Source: Chloroflexota bacterium
Lineage (GTDB): Bacteria > Chloroflexota > FW602-bin22 > JAMCYS01
Length of the DNA stretch: 7,524 nt
Reading direction: 5' to 3'
NCBI GenBank assembly: GCA_021847625.1
Contig: JAJZQK010000103.1
Span: 1 to 7,524 of the forward strand
Made by a program: the position numbers and the translations under genes. The notes under the pieces are model-generated. The model made no database searches, was not told the origin of the DNA, and saw only the letters and a list, made by a program, of their open reading frames with translations. Shown in pieces: positions 5,954 to 7,524 of this stretch (position 1 is its first letter; the number at the start of each line of letters is the position of its first letter).

Positions 5954-7524
5954 GTGCAAGGTCACGTACGCCCGATGCCGACCGCCGCCAAGCGGCACGC
6001 CAGTCTAGTCGGCGTTGCTCGTGCCGGTGCGGTGGGTGGATTACTTATTGCCGGCCTGTTTCTGGCCACCCAGAGCAACTACCTCCTGTTCCACGCCCTC
6101 GCGGAGGGCTTTGCCATCCTCGTGGCGGCGCTCATATACGTGTTCGCCACGCGCACGCACGCCCACGCGCGCAACGACTTCCTGCTCTTCCTGGGCAACG
6201 CCTATGCTTTTGTTGCGGTTCTGGACTTTCTGCACGTCCTGACCTACCAGGGGATGGGCGTCTTCCCCCAGTATGACGCCAACACGCCGACCCAACTGTG
6301 GATCGCCGGGCGCTATCTCAACGCCTTCTCGCTGCTGATGGCACCCGTGTTCCTCTGGCGCCGGCTGCCACGCGCCCGCGTTCTCGCGCTGTACACCGTG
6401 GTTACCGCGGCCCTAGCGGGCTCCATCATGTGGCTCGGCATCTTCCCGGCCTGCTTCGTGCCGGGACAGGGCCTCACGCCGTTCAAGGTCGCCAGCGAGT
6501 ACATCGTCTCCGGCATCCTGATCGCGGCCATCGTCCATCTGCTGCGCCAAAGGGGCCGGATCGACCCGGCGGGCCAGCGGCTGCTGGTGTCGGCGATGCT
6601 CCTCACCATCGGGGCAGAGGTGAGCTTCACCCTGTATACCGACGTCTACGGCATGATGAACTTCATCGGCCACATCTTCAAGGTCGCCGCCTACTACCTC
6701 GTGTACCTGGCCATCGTCCGCCGGGGGCTGGAGGCGCCCTACGCCGAGATCACGCGGCTGAACGACAATCTGGAACAGCGCGTGGACGAGCGCACCACCG
6801 CGCTGCTAGCCGCGAACAAGGGGCTCGAGGCGGAGGTGGCCGAGCGCAGGGCGGCCGAGTTGCAGCTGCGCCGGCTGTGGCTGGCCGTCGAGCAGAGCCC
6901 GGCCACGGTGGTGATCACCGACACCGAGGGCAGGATCGAGTACGTGAACCCCAAGTTCGTGCAGCTGACGGGCTACAGCGCCGAAGAGGCCATCGGCCAG
7001 AACCCGCGCATCCTGCAGTCGGGCAAGACGCCGCGCGAGGTCTACCAGGACCTCTGGCGCACCATCCTGGCAGGCCGGGAATGGCGCGGCGAGTTCCTCA
7101 ACAAGAAGAAGAACGGCGAACTCTACTGGGAGGCAGCGTCGATCTCTCCTGTCCAGGACGCGGAGGGCACCATCACCAACTTCGTCGCCGTCAAAGAGGA
7201 CATCACCGAGCGCAAGCGCGCGGAGCAGCTCCGCGAGGACTACGTCTCCCTCATCTCCCACGACCTGCGATCGCCGCTGACCGTCATCATGGTCCAAGCG
7301 CAGCTGCTGTTGCGCGCCACGGACAAGCCGGAGGTGGCGCGCAAGGCAGGTGAGGCGATCCTCACGAGCGGACAGCGAATAAAGGCGATGCTGCAAGACC
7401 TGGTCGACACCGTACGCCTGGAGTCCGGACAAGTGATGTTGGATTTGGCGCCCCTCGACGTGCCGTCGCTGTTGCTGGACCTCCTGGGACGTCTGGCGGC
7501 GGCGCAGGCGGCGGAGCGCATCGA
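5954..7524 (+). CDS. MASE3-PAS-histidine kinase (3' end outside window)
   Basis: The frame is open from a TGA at 5942-5944 to the window edge: 523 codons from GTG 5954. ATG 5975 (7 residues in) is an equally possible start; GTG has a weak GAG-type ribosome site, ATG has AGG only 13 nt upstream. Residues about 20-257 form a MASE3 membrane sensor, about eight hydrophobic segments, with signature stretches FLLFLGNAYAF, LDFLHVLTYQGMGVF, PTQLWIAGRYLN (113-123), GQGLTPFKVASEY and TDVYGMMNFIGHIFKVAAYY. A coiled coil (263-307, LNDNLEQRVDERT type) leads to a PAS domain, about 305-420, ending DITERKRAEQ. HisKA begins near 425 with phospho-acceptor H436 in SLISHDLRSPLTVI. The ATPase domain must lie beyond 7524. 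MASE3 is a family of membrane sensors of unknown ligand. No response regulator is adjacent in the window, so the partner is unknown. It has its own promoter and is unrelated in sequence to the kinase relic upstream. Confidence 0.93.
   Translation, partial: MQGHVRPMPTAAKRHASLVGVARAGAVGGLLIAGLFLATQSNYLLFHALAEGFAILVAALIYVFATRTHAHARNDFLLFLGNAYAFVAVLDFLHVLTYQGMGVFPQYDANTPTQLWIAGRYLNAFSLLMAPVFLWRRLPRARVLALYTVVTAALAGSIMWLGIFPACFVPGQGLTPFKVASEYIVSGILIAAIVHLLRQRGRIDPAGQRLLVSAMLLTIGAEVSFTLYTDVYGMMNFIGHIFKVAAYYLVYLAIVRRGLEAPYAEITRLNDNLEQRVDERTTALLAANKGLEAEVAERRAAELQLRRLWLAVEQSPATVVITDTEGRIEYVNPKFVQLTGYSAEEAIGQNPRILQSGKTPREVYQDLWRTILAGREWRGEFLNKKKNGELYWEAASISPVQDAEGTITNFVAVKEDITERKRAEQLREDYVSLISHDLRSPLTVIMVQAQLLLRATDKPEVARKAGEAILTSGQRIKAMLQDLVDTVRLESGQVMLDLAPLDVPSLLLDLLGRLAAAQAAERI

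Noticed and set aside
6298..7353. Plus-strand open frame of 351 codons
   Set aside because: It is another frame of the MASE3-PAS-kinase gene. The real frame runs through the whole stretch with MASE3, PAS and HisKA motifs, while this one is Arg/Pro/Ala-rich with none.

Overview
This is a GC-rich bacterial window dominated by signal transduction. The gene content and the style of the proteins (an HtrA-type protease upstream of an OmpR-type regulator and BaeS-like kinase, a MASE3 sensor kinase, a rifampicin-phosphotransferase-like enzyme) would fit a Chloroflexota bacterium, perhaps from a metagenome. That assignment is an impression from protein style, not a demonstration.

Layout. Positions 1-410 hold the 3' end of a periplasmic HtrA/DegP-type serine protease (end of the protease domain plus a PDZ domain). 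A 225-bp gap follows. It contains a regulatory element: four 11-bp tandem repeats, each starting CTTnRT, ending 5 bp before a TACAAT -10 box. Next comes a two-gene operon with an 11-bp overlap: an OmpR/PhoB-family response regulator (636-1331) and its membrane histidine kinase (1321-2781). The repeats look like a PhoB/PhoP-type operator, so the operon is probably autoregulated.

A 155-bp convergent gap rich in palindromes separates the kinase from a large minus-strand gene (2937-5375). This gene resembles rifampicin phosphotransferase/PEP-synthase-like enzymes. It carries two lesions: about 110 residues of the N-terminal ATP-grasp domain are missing in frame, and the C-terminus is extended by about 35 residues read through a dispersed palindromic repeat (the MDPRFRGDD signature). 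Its 5' leader has a long bulged hairpin next to a strong Shine-Dalgarno sequence.

Divergent from it, 5566-5771 is the relic of another histidine kinase, in which the N box is joined, out of frame, to the G2 box. A promoter with a perfect TATAAT and a leader with alternative hairpins then precede a MASE3-PAS-histidine kinase (5954 to the window edge), which is open to the end of the window and lacks its ATPase domain only because the window stops.

Taken together, 1-2781 looks like a healthy envelope-sensing module. The segment 2937-5771 shows repeated deletion and repeat insertion, as in a locus losing function. From about 5880 onward a normal gene resumes. No tRNA, rRNA, CRISPR array, transposase or complete novel multigene system is visible.
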